Shown here: positions 52,644 to 61,534 of the stretch, one piece after another
Position numbering within the stretch: position 1 is the first letter of the stretch
Layout of the letters: every line of letters begins with the position of its first letter
Assembly: GCA_963725275.1 (NCBI GenBank)
Contig: CAVRXS010000003.1
Span: 372,001 to 436,000, forward strand
DNA length: 64,000 nucleotides
Origin: Bog-756 sp963725275
GTDB lineage: Bacteria; Actinomycetota; Acidimicrobiia; Acidimicrobiales; RAAP-2
Direction: 5' to 3'
Program-made: the position numbers and the translations under genes
The notes under the pieces: model-generated
Seen by the model: the letters and a program-made list of their open reading frames with translations, nothing else
The model's database searches: none
What the model was told of the DNA's origin: nothing

Positions 52644-53522
52644 GTGAACGGGTCCGCATCGAACACACCTCCCGGCGGAACGTTCACCATGGTCGCGGAT
52701 CTGACGGTGGCCCGTATGGGGTACGGAGCGATGCAACTGGCCGGACCGGGGGTGTTCGGCCCGCCCGCCGATCGGGACGCAGCCGTGGCCGTCCTCCGCG
52801 AGGCGGTGGCGTTGGGCATCACCCACATCGATACCAGCGACTTCTACGGCCCCTACGTCACGAACCAGATCATCCAGGAGGCTCTTCACCCCTACCCCGA
52901 TTCGTTGCACATCGTGACCAAGGTCGGTGCACGGCGCGACTCCGAGGGTGGCTGGCCGCACGCCCGTTCACCCGAGGAGGTGCGACAGGCCGTGTACGAC
53001 AACCTCGACCACCTCGGTCTGGACGCGCTCGATGTCGTGAATCTGCGCGTCGGTGGGTTCCACGGCGCCGAGCCCGGCTCGGTCACCGGGCCGTTCGAGA
53101 TGCTCGCGCAGCTCCAACAGGAAGGGCTGGTCAAGCACCTCGGCCTCAGCACGGTGAACGCCGAGCAGATCGTCGAAGCGCAGACCATCGCTCCGGTCGT
53201 CTGCGTGCAGAACTTCTACAACGTCGCCCACCGGGTCGACGACGACCTCATCGATTCCCTCAACGCTCAGGGGATCGCCTACGTCCCATATTTTCCGCTC
53301 GGTGGCTTCAGCCCGCTCCAGTCCCACGTGCTGGAGACAGTCGCCTCCCGCCTCGGTGCCCCGCCGATGGCCGTCGCCCTGGCGTGGCTCCTCCAGCGGT
53401 CGCCGAACATCCTGCTCATCCCCGGAACATCGTCCATCGTGCACCTGCGCGAGAACGTCGCCGGCGCAGCGTTGACCCTCTCCGACGACGATCTGGCCGG
53501 GCTCGACAACATCGGCTCGTGA
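52644..53522 (+). CDS. Aldo/keto reductase
   Basis: The 292-residue AKR has the barrel start VARMGYGAMQLAGPGVFGPP, the catalytic Asp/Tyr region ITHIDTSDFYGPYVTNQII, Lys in LHIVTKVGARRD, and a His-position change to Asn or Arg in DALDVVNLRVGG. The cofactor end is LIPGTSSIVHLRENVAGA. It is of the oxidoreductase/PdxI-like group common in actinobacteria. The GTG at 52644 follows GAGGTG. It is divergent from the two-component operon and probably not part of it. The substrate is unknown. Confidence 0.88.
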   Translation: MNGSASNTPPGGTFTMVADLTVARMGYGAMQLAGPGVFGPPADRDAAVAVLREAVALGITHIDTSDFYGPYVTNQIIQEALHPYPDSLHIVTKVGARRDSEGGWPHARSPEEVRQAVYDNLDHLGLDALDVVNLRVGGFHGAEPGSVTGPFEMLAQLQQEGLVKHLGLSTVNAEQIVEAQTIAPVVCVQNFYNVAHRVDDDLIDSLNAQGIAYVPYFPLGGFSPLQSHVLETVASRLGAPPMAVALAWLLQRSPNILLIPGTSSIVHLRENVAGAALTLSDDDLAGLDNIGS

Positions 53523-53580
53523 CGGCCGGCGCGACGACGAGACCCGACTGGACGACGAGACCCGACCGTGGGAGGCGTCG

Positions 53581-54033
53581 ATGGTGGGGTTGATCCTCGG
53601 ACCGGTCGTGCTGGTGGTCGTCGCCGTGATTGTCGTGCTGAACCTGGCCATGGGGCGGCGCGGCTACTCGATCCCGGGCAAGACAGTCGTGCGCTGCAGC
53701 AAGGGGCACCCGTTCACGACCACTTGGATCGGGGGCGGGAGCCTCAAAGCGGTCAGGCTGGGCCCCGCCACGAGGTATCAGCACTGCCCGGTCGGAAGGC
53801 ACTGGGCCATCGTCCATCCCGTGAAGGACGCGGAGCTCACGGCAGAGGACCGGCGTGCCGCGAGCCCTGCCTCGCTGCTAGGTTCCGACCATGCGCTCGC
53901 GGCCGGTCGTGCTGCACGTCGGGATGCACAAGACGGGCACCACGTCGGTGCAGACGATGATCGCCCGCAACCGGGAGCACTTCACCGCGGAGGGGCTGTA
54001 CTACCCCGAGGCCGGACAGGTCGGTGTCGGTGA
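53581..54033 (+). CDS. Small membrane protein with Cys/His zinc-like module; end doubtful
   Basis: The first 95 residues have a TM helix (VGLILGPVVLVVVAVIVVLNLA) and a module CSKGHPFTTTWIGGGSLKAVRLG, then YQHCPVGRHWAIV, where C-x-x-x-H and C-x-x-x-x-H could bind zinc. After DRRAAS the frame becomes Arg/Gly-rich and runs 143 bases into the sulfotransferase gene. Removing one C of the CCC at 53865-53867 would end it at a TAG at 53879-53881, ten bases before the next ATG. That is far more natural, so the true gene is probably 53581-53881. Confidence 0.6.
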   Translation: MVGLILGPVVLVVVAVIVVLNLAMGRRGYSIPGKTVVRCSKGHPFTTTWIGGGSLKAVRLGPATRYQHCPVGRHWAIVHPVKDAELTAEDRRAASPASLLGSDHALAAGRAARRDAQDGHHVGADDDRPQPGALHRGGAVLPRGRTGRCR

Positions 54034-54719
54034 CGGCCAGCACAACCTGGCCTGGGAGCTCAACGGGGACGAGCGGTTCGACCCCGAGGCCGGCTCGCTC
54101 GCCGATCTCTCCGACGAGCTCCGGGAGCACCAGCCGTCCGCGGTGCTCATCTCGAGCGAGGACCTCGAGTACCTCCACGACAAGCCGGACCGGCTGCTCA
54201 TGCTGCGGGACCTGCTCGGGGATCTCGGGTACTCGGCCCGGGTGGTCATCACCCTGCGCGAGCCGTCCGAGTACCTCGAGTCGCTGTACTACGAGCTCGT
54301 GCACCAGGGTCGGGCGGGAGAATTCGACACCTTCGTCACCGAGGCGCTCGAACAGCGCGGTCTGTTCTCTCCCGGGGGCATCGCGCTCGGACTACTCGCG
54401 CCTGATCGGGGGATTCTCCGGTGTGTTCGGGGACCCGGCGCTCCGTGTGCTCGGCTACGACCACAACGACGCGGTCGGGCCCGTCCTCAGGGCCTGTGCC
54501 GACGCCCTCGGAATACCCTTGACCGCGGTCCCGGACTGGCCCAGGTTCAACGTCCGGGATGACCCCGAGCGTGCTGGGCCACCCACCGGGCGCACCGGGG
54601 ACTCAGCCGTCCTGAGCCGCTCACAGCGCGAGGCGATCCAGGTTGCCTTCGGCGCCACCTTCGACGCGCTGCTGCGGGAGTACCGCCCGGTCGACGGGGA
54701 ACGGTCAGCCGTCCGGTAG
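53891..54719 (+). pseudogene. Sulfotransferase-like protein, frameshifted near 54385
   Basis: It starts VVLHVGMHKTGTTSVQTMIARN, a PAPS 5'-phosphosulfate loop, and has YSARVVITLREPSEYLESLYYELV, the 3'-phosphate motif. At GCGCTCGG (54383-54390) the frame slips. Removing one base gives SDYSRLIGGFSGVFGDPALRVLGYDHNDAVG and the rest to 54719, about 275 residues. Sulfotransferases of this type modify glycans or lipids. The next gene codes for a polytopic membrane protein, but no link is shown. Confidence 0.78.
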
Positions 54720-54831
54720 CCGGGGATCGGAACCGTCTCGTGCCGGCCCGCCGGCGGGGACACCTGTCGAAGCCGACGGTGTCGAACCCTGTTCGTGGTA
54801 CGAAGCCCCATCGCGTGGCAGGCTCTCGGCG

Positions 54832-56262
54832 ATGCCCACGAGCCAGACCCGGAAACCGACGCTCGAGGACAGGATGGTCGAGCGGCTGGTGGACAAGGCG
54901 CTGCCGATCCTCGTCTCGGCGGTCTTCGTCGCTCTCGGTCTGCTCTACTGCTTCCGCTGGGGGCCGGTGGTTCGCCACAAGCCGGACCTCTGGATCACCC
55001 CCGGGGACATCTGGACCACCTACCGGGCGTCCGCAGCGGCCGCCCACGGCCACTTCAGCTCCGTCTACGGCCCGGGCTTCCTCGCGTTCCCCGGCATCCT
55101 CGCCGTCCTCGCGCCTCTCGGGGCGCTCATCAACTCCTTCACCACCACTGCGATCCAGGTCACCCAGAACGGCCTGCCGACCGCTGGTGTGCACTACCTC
55201 CTCCTGCCCGGTACCCCGTACTTTCTGACCGACGTCGCCCGGTCGGGTTCGAAGCTCTACGACATCCACCGCGAGGCGAGCGTGGTGCTGCTGCCAGTGA
55301 TGTTGCTCCTCTCCTGTGTCGCCCTGTTCGCCCTCGACGCACTGGCCGAGCGGCTCGGGGTCACCCGGGAGCGCCGGGCGGTGCTCTGTGTGGTGCAAGG
55401 CGTGCTGCTCTGGCCCGTGACGGTCTTCGCGGGGCATCCCGAAGACGCCGTGGCCCTCGCGCTCGCCGTCTACGCCCTCATCTTCGCCTTCGACCGGCGA
55501 TTCACCGGCGCGGGCTGGCTGTTCGGTGCGGCGGTGGCCGTCCAGCCACTGGTCATCGTCCTCTTCCCGCTGCTGCTCGCGCTCGGCGGTCGGTCGCGCG
55601 CGCTCGGGCTCGTGATCAAGGGCGCCCTTCCGGCAGTCGTCCTCACCATCCCGCCGCTCGCCGCGGACGCGCACGACACCCTCCATGCGCTGGTCGACCA
55701 GCCGACCTTTCCCAACGTGGGGGACAACCACCACACTCCCTGGTTGTTCCTCGCCCCTAAACTCGGGGGGACGGGGCAGGACGCCACGGTCGGGGGGGGA
55801 CCGACCCGGATCATCGCACTCGTGCTGGCCGCGGTCCTCGGGTGGTGGGCCCTGCGATGGCGGGACCGGCCAGAGATGATCGTCTGGGCGGCGGCCCTCG
55901 CGCTCGCGCTGCGCACCTACACCGAATCGGTCATGACGCCCTACTACGTGTGGCCCGCATTGGCGGTCGGGGTCATCGTGGCGGCACGCGCCAACCTGGT
56001 GCGCTTCGCGGCAGGCACCACCATCGCCGTCCTCGCGACGATCGTCGGCCAGTGGCAGCTCTCGGAGTTCACCTGGTGGGCCCTCCAGGTGGTCGGGGTC
56101 ACTGCGCTGCTGGCCGTGGCAGCGAGGCCCGATCCCACCCCGGCCCCCGCCGAGCCGGCCCAGCCAGCAGCCGCGCAGCGGCGGGCACCCTCGAAGAGCC
56201 AGGCCAAGAAGACCCAGCGCAAGAGTGCGCGCACGGCTCGGAAACGCACCTCCCGGCGCTGA
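54832..56262 (+). CDS. Polytopic membrane protein, possible GT-C/DUF2029-like
   Basis: The 476-residue protein has about ten TM segments. It begins with a TM at 24-42 and a long first loop (RHKPDLWITPGDIWTTYRASAAAAHGHFSSVYGP), which has the aspartate and Tyr-rich character seen in mannosyl- or arabinosyl-transferases of the GT-C class. It ends with a Lys/Arg-rich tail (KKTQRKSARTARKRTSRR). GHPEDAVALALAVYALI and WLFGAAVAVQPLVIVLFPLLLAL also fit that family. It would act on polyprenyl-linked sugars at the outer face of the membrane. It is followed by the amidohydrolase gene after 46 bases. Confidence 0.72.
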   Translation: MPTSQTRKPTLEDRMVERLVDKALPILVSAVFVALGLLYCFRWGPVVRHKPDLWITPGDIWTTYRASAAAAHGHFSSVYGPGFLAFPGILAVLAPLGALINSFTTTAIQVTQNGLPTAGVHYLLLPGTPYFLTDVARSGSKLYDIHREASVVLLPVMLLLSCVALFALDALAERLGVTRERRAVLCVVQGVLLWPVTVFAGHPEDAVALALAVYALIFAFDRRFTGAGWLFGAAVAVQPLVIVLFPLLLALGGRSRALGLVIKGALPAVVLTIPPLAADAHDTLHALVDQPTFPNVGDNHHTPWLFLAPKLGGTGQDATVGGGPTRIIALVLAAVLGWWALRWRDRPEMIVWAAALALALRTYTESVMTPYYVWPALAVGVIVAARANLVRFAAGTTIAVLATIVGQWQLSEFTWWALQVVGVTALLAVAARPDPTPAPAEPAQPAAAQRRAPSKSQAKKTQRKSARTARKRTSRR

Positions 56263-56308
56263 GCCGACCAGCCCTGCCACCTGGCATACTCGCGGTGGAG
56301 GCGACAGC

Positions 56309-57505
56309 GTGACCATCACCACTCGAGAGGACACCCTGCTCCCGGATCCCGAGCCTCGTGCGGTCCGGGCCACGATCATCTCGGTCGACGACCACCTGGT
56401 CGAGCCTCCGGACATGTTCGAGGGGCGCGTGCCCGCCAAGTTCGCCGATCAGGCTCCGAAGATCGTCGAGACCCGCCGCGGCCATCAGGTCTGGGAGTTC
56501 GACGGCCAGCGCTACTTCCAGGTCGGCATGAACGCGGTCGCCGGACGGCGGCCGGAGAGTGTGACCCTCGAGCCGACCCGCTTCGAGGACATGCGGCGGG
56601 GCTGCTGGGAGATCGACGCCCGCATCGCCGACATGGACATCAACGGGGTGTGGGCCTCCCTCAACTTCCCGTCGATGATCACCGGCTTCTCCGGCCGTGT
56701 CTTCTCCGGCGCCAGCGACCCCGAGCTCGGTCTGGCCGTCACCCGGGCGTGGAACGACTGGCTCTACGAGGCCTGGTGGCAGCCCTATCCGGACCGGATC
56801 ATCCCGTGCGGGATCACCTACCTGACCGATCCCGAGCTCGGGGCGGCCGAGATCCGGCGCAACGCCGCACGCGGCTTCCGCTCGGTCACCCTCCCCGAAC
56901 GCCCGCACCGGATCGACCTGCCCAGCATCTTCTCGGGCTACTGGGACCCGATCATCGCCGCCTGCGAAGAGACCGACACCGTCCTCTCCCTCCACGTCGG
57001 CTCCTCGGGGATGCCGGACCTGCCGGCGGAGTCCCCGGCGGTCGCCCTCGGGGCGACCCTGTTCGGCCAGATGTCGCTCACCGCGTGCGCCGAGTGGGTC
57101 TGGTCGGGAGTGCCCGTCCGGTATCCGGACATCAAGATCGCCATGAGCGAGGGGGGCATCGGGTGGGTGGCCATGCTGCTCGACCGACTCGACAACATCG
57201 TGGACCGCTCGGGCTACGGGGACGGATACGACGCCAGTGGCCTCCGCCCCGCCGAAGTGCTCCAACGCAACTTCTGGTTCTGCACCATCGACGACCCCTC
57301 GACCATCGACACCCGCCACCGGATCGGCATCGACCACGTGATGCTCGAGGTCGACTACCCCCACGGCGACTCGACCTGGCCCGACACCCAGGACGTGGTC
57401 GAACGGCTCTGGGGCCACCTGCCGGTCTCCGACCTCCGCAAGCTGACCCACGAGAACGCCGCCGCCCTCTACCGCTGGCCCCTGCCCGACACGGTCCTCC
57501 CCTGA
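56309..57505 (+). CDS. Amidohydrolase-2 family protein, paralogue A (398 residues)
   Basis: The protein opens ISVDDHLVEPPDMFEGRVPAKF, the metal Asp-x-His start of amidohydrolase-2 enzymes. It has DMDINGVWASLNFPSM, LSLHVGSSG (barrel His), IAMSEGGIGWVAMLLDRLD and a C-terminal LEVDYPHGDSTWPDT with catalytic Asp and His. The GTG at 56309 has GGAGG seven bases upstream. It shares length and all blocks with the gene at 61535-62731. Such enzymes decarboxylate or hydrolyse ring acids. The class II aldolase gene follows after only two bases. Confidence 0.92.
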   Translation: MTITTREDTLLPDPEPRAVRATIISVDDHLVEPPDMFEGRVPAKFADQAPKIVETRRGHQVWEFDGQRYFQVGMNAVAGRRPESVTLEPTRFEDMRRGCWEIDARIADMDINGVWASLNFPSMITGFSGRVFSGASDPELGLAVTRAWNDWLYEAWWQPYPDRIIPCGITYLTDPELGAAEIRRNAARGFRSVTLPERPHRIDLPSIFSGYWDPIIAACEETDTVLSLHVGSSGMPDLPAESPAVALGATLFGQMSLTACAEWVWSGVPVRYPDIKIAMSEGGIGWVAMLLDRLDNIVDRSGYGDGYDASGLRPAEVLQRNFWFCTIDDPSTIDTRHRIGIDHVMLEVDYPHGDSTWPDTQDVVERLWGHLPVSDLRKLTHENAAALYRWPLPDTVLP

Positions 57506-57507
57506 CA

Positions 57508-58284
57508 GTGGCGCCTCCCGTGACTGATTCCCAGCTGGATCGTGGGTTCGCACCGACCCGGGCGGCGCTGCTGCCCAAGCTCACTCCCCGCGAAGAGCTC
57601 GTGCTCTTGGCGCGCACCCTCTGGCGCGAGGGGTACGACGACCACCTGGCGGGCCACATCACCTACCGCCAGCCCGACGGCACCCTGCTCTGCAACCCGT
57701 GGCTCCTGCTCTGGGAGGAGATCCGGCCCGAGGACGTCCTGGTCATCGATCCCGACGGCACCCTGATCGAGGGGAACTGGCCGGTACCGCTCGGGATCCC
57801 GCTGCACGTCGCGCTCCACCGGCTGCGTGACGACATCGGGGTGACCGTGCACAGCCATCCGCGATTCGGCACGGTCTGGGCCGACCTCGGTCGTCTCCCG
57901 GGCTGCTACGACCAGAGCTCGGCCCTCGGCGGCGGCGAGCTGGTCCTTGTCGACGAGTACGACGGGCCGGTCGACAGCCCGGACAGCGCGGCGCGGGCCG
58001 CCGCGGCCATGGGCACCGCCGACATGGCGTTGCTCGCCAACCACGGGGTGCTGGTCACTGCGGGCACCATCCGTGCCGCCCACCAGCGGGCGGTCGCCCT
58101 CGAGCACCGCTGCCGGCGCGCCTGGCAGGTCGAGGCGATCGGGACCGGCCGCGAGCTGCCGGAGCCGGCCCGGTCGTTCTTCCGCGCCTCCGACGGAGAG
58201 GGGTTCCACGGCTTCTTCGAGGCCATGGCCCGCCGCGAGCTGCGGTTGGACCCGGGCCTGCTCGGTCCGGACCGGTCGGTCTGA
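57508..58284 (+). CDS. Class II aldolase/adducin-fold protein
   Basis: The 258-residue protein has the class II aldolase fold: GYDDHLAGHITYRQPDG, then PLGIPLHVALHRLRDDIGVTVHSHPRFGTVWADLG (His-x-His metal pair), and ALLANHGVLVTAGTIRAAHQRAVALEH (third metal His). It cleaves carbon-carbon bonds using a divalent metal. The GTG at 57508 is two bases past the stop of the amidohydrolase, and a GTG at 57520 is also possible. The two genes are surely cotranscribed. An amidohydrolase-aldolase pair suggests ring opening followed by cleavage. Confidence 0.9.
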   Translation: MAPPVTDSQLDRGFAPTRAALLPKLTPREELVLLARTLWREGYDDHLAGHITYRQPDGTLLCNPWLLLWEEIRPEDVLVIDPDGTLIEGNWPVPLGIPLHVALHRLRDDIGVTVHSHPRFGTVWADLGRLPGCYDQSSALGGGELVLVDEYDGPVDSPDSAARAAAAMGTADMALLANHGVLVTAGTIRAAHQRAVALEHRCRRAWQVEAIGTGRELPEPARSFFRASDGEGFHGFFEAMARRELRLDPGLLGPDRSV

Positions 58285-58290
58285 GCCGGA

Positions 58291-60024
58291 TCAGGCCGCG
58301 CCGGTCCCGGGCACCGGGACGGTCACGGTGTCCGTCCCCGAGCGGAGCACGGTGCCGGGCACGGCCCCGGTGAGGGTGTCGGAGGTGACCACCTCTGTGC
58401 CGTTGACCAGCACGTGCTCGATCCCGGTTGCGCCCGCGTAGAGGCGGCTGGCCCCCCCGGGCAGGTCGTCGCGGGTGCGCATGGGGCCGGGGCCGATCCG
58501 CTCGGGGTCGAAGACGGTCAGGTCCGCCCACGCGCCCTCGACGACCCGGCCGCGGTCGACCAGTCCGTAGAGGTCGGCCGGCGCCCCGGTGATCAGGCGG
58601 ACCGCCTCCTCCATCGGGAGCAGCTCGCGTTCGCGCACCCCCTCGCCGAGCAGCGTGGTCGAGTACACCGCGCCGCACATCGTGTCGAGATGGGCGCCGG
58701 CGTCCGAGCCGCCGACCACCGCCCTCGGGTCGCGCCAGACCTCGGCCCGCGCCACCCAGTCGGCGTCGGTCACCGGGATCGGGACCGAGAACCCGGTGCG
58801 CAGCCGGTCGGCCACCACGATCTCGCAGAGGGCGTCCCACCCGCTCAGCCCGCGCTCGGCGGCGACCGACGAGACCGGCCTGCCCTCGAAGCCCGCGTTC
58901 TCGGGCGAGAACGTCTCGGCCACCACGAGGCGCTCCCAGTTGGCCAGGAACCGCAGGACGCCGGCCTCGTCGGACTGGGCGCGCTCGTCCAGAGCCCTCC
59001 GGCCCGCCGGATCGGACAGCACAGCCATCCGCTGGTCGATCGTGGTGGCGAAGAACTCGCGCCACCCGGGCAGTCCGTCCAGGATGGCGCCGTGCTCGAA
59101 GGAGAGGCGGAGCGCCATCGTGTGCGGAAGGGTCAGGGCCACCAGCCGGCCTCCGGCACCGGCGACCGTCGTCGAGGCACCGAGCTGTCGGGAGGTGCCG
59201 TCCGGGTTTCCGGCCGTCGGGACCAGCACGTTCCAGTTGACCGCCCGACCGGAGAGGAGCGACATCCTGGTCATGAGGTCGACCTCGTCCTCGGAGAACC
59301 CGTTGAGGCAGCCGGGCACGATCATCTCGACCGTCGTGCCCGGATGGTCGGCCACCGCCGCGGCGAGTCGCTCGAGCTCTTCGCGGTTGGCCGACCGTGA
59401 CGGCACCGGCTGGCCGTCCCCGTCGTTGTGGGTGGGAGCCTGGGAGGTCGAGAACCCGAGGCCGCCCTCGGACAGGGCCTGGTGCAGGGCGGCCACGAGC
59501 CGGTCCAGCTGCTCCGGCGTGGCTTCCTGCCCGACCGCGTCCTCGCCCATGATCGCGCGGCGCAACGTCGAGTGCCCGACCAGGAAGCCGGCGTTGACCC
59601 CGATCGCGCCGTCGAGCCGGCTCAGCCACTCGCCGAACGAGGACCACTTCCAGTCGAGCCCGGCCTGCAAGGCGGAAAGCGGCATCCCTTCGACCCGCGC
59701 CATCATCCGCGACAGGTAGTCGGCATGGTCGGGGCCGGCGGGAGCCAACGAGAACCCGCAGTTCCCGCCGAACACCGTGGTGACCCCGTGGAGGGGGGAC
59801 GGGCTCGCAGACGGGTCCCAGAACAGCTGGGCGTCGTAGTGGGTGTGGAGGTCCACGAACCCGGGGGCCACCACGCACCCGGCCGCGTCGATGACCCGGG
59901 TGGCACTGTCCGTGACCCTGCCGACGGACACCACCCGTCCCTGGTCGACCGCGACGTCCGCCCTGCGGCCGGGCGCTCCCGACCCGTCGACCACCAAGCC
60001 GTCGCGGATGAGCAGATCGATCAT
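58291..60024 (-). CDS. N-acyl-D-amino-acid deacylase-type amidohydrolase
   Basis: The 577-residue amidohydrolase-3 protein has the metal motif GFVDLHTHYDAQLFWDP, then VTTVFGGNCGFSLAP, a barrel VEMIVPGCLNG, and AVVGGSDAGAHLDTMCG with the last Asp. The end has LITGAPADLYGLVDRGRVVEGAWADLTVFDPE, the usual closing strand. Relatives cleave N-acyl-D-amino acids, hydantoins or amides. The ATG at 60024 overlaps the aldehyde dehydrogenase stop as ATGA. It converges on the aldolase gene with six bases between stops. Confidence 0.92.
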   Translation of the reverse strand: MIDLLIRDGLVVDGSGAPGRRADVAVDQGRVVSVGRVTDSATRVIDAAGCVVAPGFVDLHTHYDAQLFWDPSASPSPLHGVTTVFGGNCGFSLAPAGPDHADYLSRMMARVEGMPLSALQAGLDWKWSSFGEWLSRLDGAIGVNAGFLVGHSTLRRAIMGEDAVGQEATPEQLDRLVAALHQALSEGGLGFSTSQAPTHNDGDGQPVPSRSANREELERLAAAVADHPGTTVEMIVPGCLNGFSEDEVDLMTRMSLLSGRAVNWNVLVPTAGNPDGTSRQLGASTTVAGAGGRLVALTLPHTMALRLSFEHGAILDGLPGWREFFATTIDQRMAVLSDPAGRRALDERAQSDEAGVLRFLANWERLVVAETFSPENAGFEGRPVSSVAAERGLSGWDALCEIVVADRLRTGFSVPIPVTDADWVARAEVWRDPRAVVGGSDAGAHLDTMCGAVYSTTLLGEGVRERELLPMEEAVRLITGAPADLYGLVDRGRVVEGAWADLTVFDPERIGPGPMRTRDDLPGGASRLYAGATGIEHVLVNGTEVVTSDTLTGAVPGTVLRSGTDTVTVPVPGTGAA

Positions 60025-61479
60025 GCCGTCCCCTTTCTCCGGGTCCGCGGCCGGGTGAAGGCGGCCATCCCATCGATGCCGAGCTCGAGCCCGAGCCCGG
60101 AGTCGCCCCACCCGCCCATCGGTGCGAGGTGGTCCATAGCCGCCATCCCGTGGGCGTTGGTCCAGACCGTCCCGGCTGCCAGGCGGTCGGCCAGGGTGTC
60201 GGCCAGCTCCGGATCGCCGCTCCACACCGAAGCGCACAGTCCGAAGCTCGTGTCGTTGGCGGCGTCCACCGCCGCGTCGAGATCGTCGTAGGGGAGGATC
60301 GGCAGAGCCGGGGCGAACTGCTCCTCCCGAACGATGTCGGCCGACGGGTCGGGATCGACGACGAGAGCCGGGGAGACGAACCACCCCGACTCCCCGCCAC
60401 AGAACTCCGCCGGCCGGACCACCTCGCTCGTTCCACCACCCGCCGAGGCGATCATGGCCTCGACGCGTTCGTCAGGACGCGTGGGTGTGGACCGGGCCCA
60501 TGGTGACCTCCGGGTCCAGACCGTGACCGACCACGGTACGGGCGAGGACGGAGACGAGGGCGTCCCGCCAGGCGCCGAGCCGGTCGGCGGGCACGTAGAG
60601 GCGCTTGATCGCCATGCAGACCTGTCCCGAGGTCGTGAAGGCGGCCTCGAGGAGTCGGGTGGCGAGGTCCTCGGTCGGCTCGAGGTCGGGGGCGAGGATC
60701 GCAGGATCGTTGCCGCCGAGCTCGAGCACGGCCGGCCGCAGGAGGGGCCCGCAGGCGCTGAGCACCGCCCGCCCCGCGACCACCCCACCGGTGAACGAGA
60801 CCATGTCCACGCCCTCATGGGCGACCAACGCCGCGCCGAGCGCCGGCGAGGGTCCGTTGACCGCGCTGAGCACCCCCGGCGGGAGCTCCGCGGCCAGCGC
60901 CACTGTCGCCAGCAGCACCGCGCCCGGGCAGGTCGGGGGCGTCTTGACGACCACCGTGTTGCCTGCCAGCAACGCGGGCAGGACCTTGTTGCCCATCACG
61001 GCCGCCGGCCAGTTGAACGGCAGCACCGCCGCCACGACCCCGTGCGGCACCCGTTCGATGACCGCATTGCCGGCCTGCACCGGAGCGAGGGCTTCGGCCA
61101 CCAGCGGAGCGAAGGCTCCGGCCATGGCCACCGCGGCCGAGAGGTCGAAGATGGACTCGACCAGGATCTTGCCGTGCTCCCGGGTCAGGAGGGCGGCCGC
61201 CGCGTCGAGGTCGAGGGAGGCCATGGCGCGGTCACACGCGGCGGTGACCAGCGCCGCCCGGGCGTCGAGCTCGAGGGCGGCCCACTCCGGCTGGCTGTCG
61301 CGGGCGGCCCCGACAGCCCGGTCGAGCTGATCGGCCGAGGCGCTCGGGGCGAGCAGCACGATCTCGTCGGGCCGGGCCGGGTCCACGACCGGGTAGGTCC
61401 CGTCCGCGCCGGCGGCCCGGACACCCACGATGACCAGTGGGACGGTCGTCGTCGTCGCCTCCGTCTGCGTCGTGGACAT
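60021..61479 (-). pseudogene. Aldehyde dehydrogenase, frameshifted at 60483-60485
   Basis: From the ATG at 61479, with GGAGG six bases upstream, the NAD(P)-aldehyde dehydrogenase has VLPFNWPAAVMGNKVLPALLAGNTVVVK, VSFTGGVVAG, VLELGGNDPAIL with the catalytic Glu, and TSGQVCMAIKRLYV with the catalytic Cys. It slips after MGPVHT. Removing one base of the GGG at 60483-60485 gives TRPDERVEAMIASAG and the rest to 60021 (SALVVDPDPSADIVREEQFAPALPI, then MGGWGDSGLGLELG), about 485 residues. It would oxidise an aldehyde made in the cluster. Confidence 0.88.
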
Positions 61480-61534
61480 GCGTCCCTCCCCTGTCCTGCG
61501 CCCCGGGCGCACTCCGACGCTACTCTCCTCTGCC

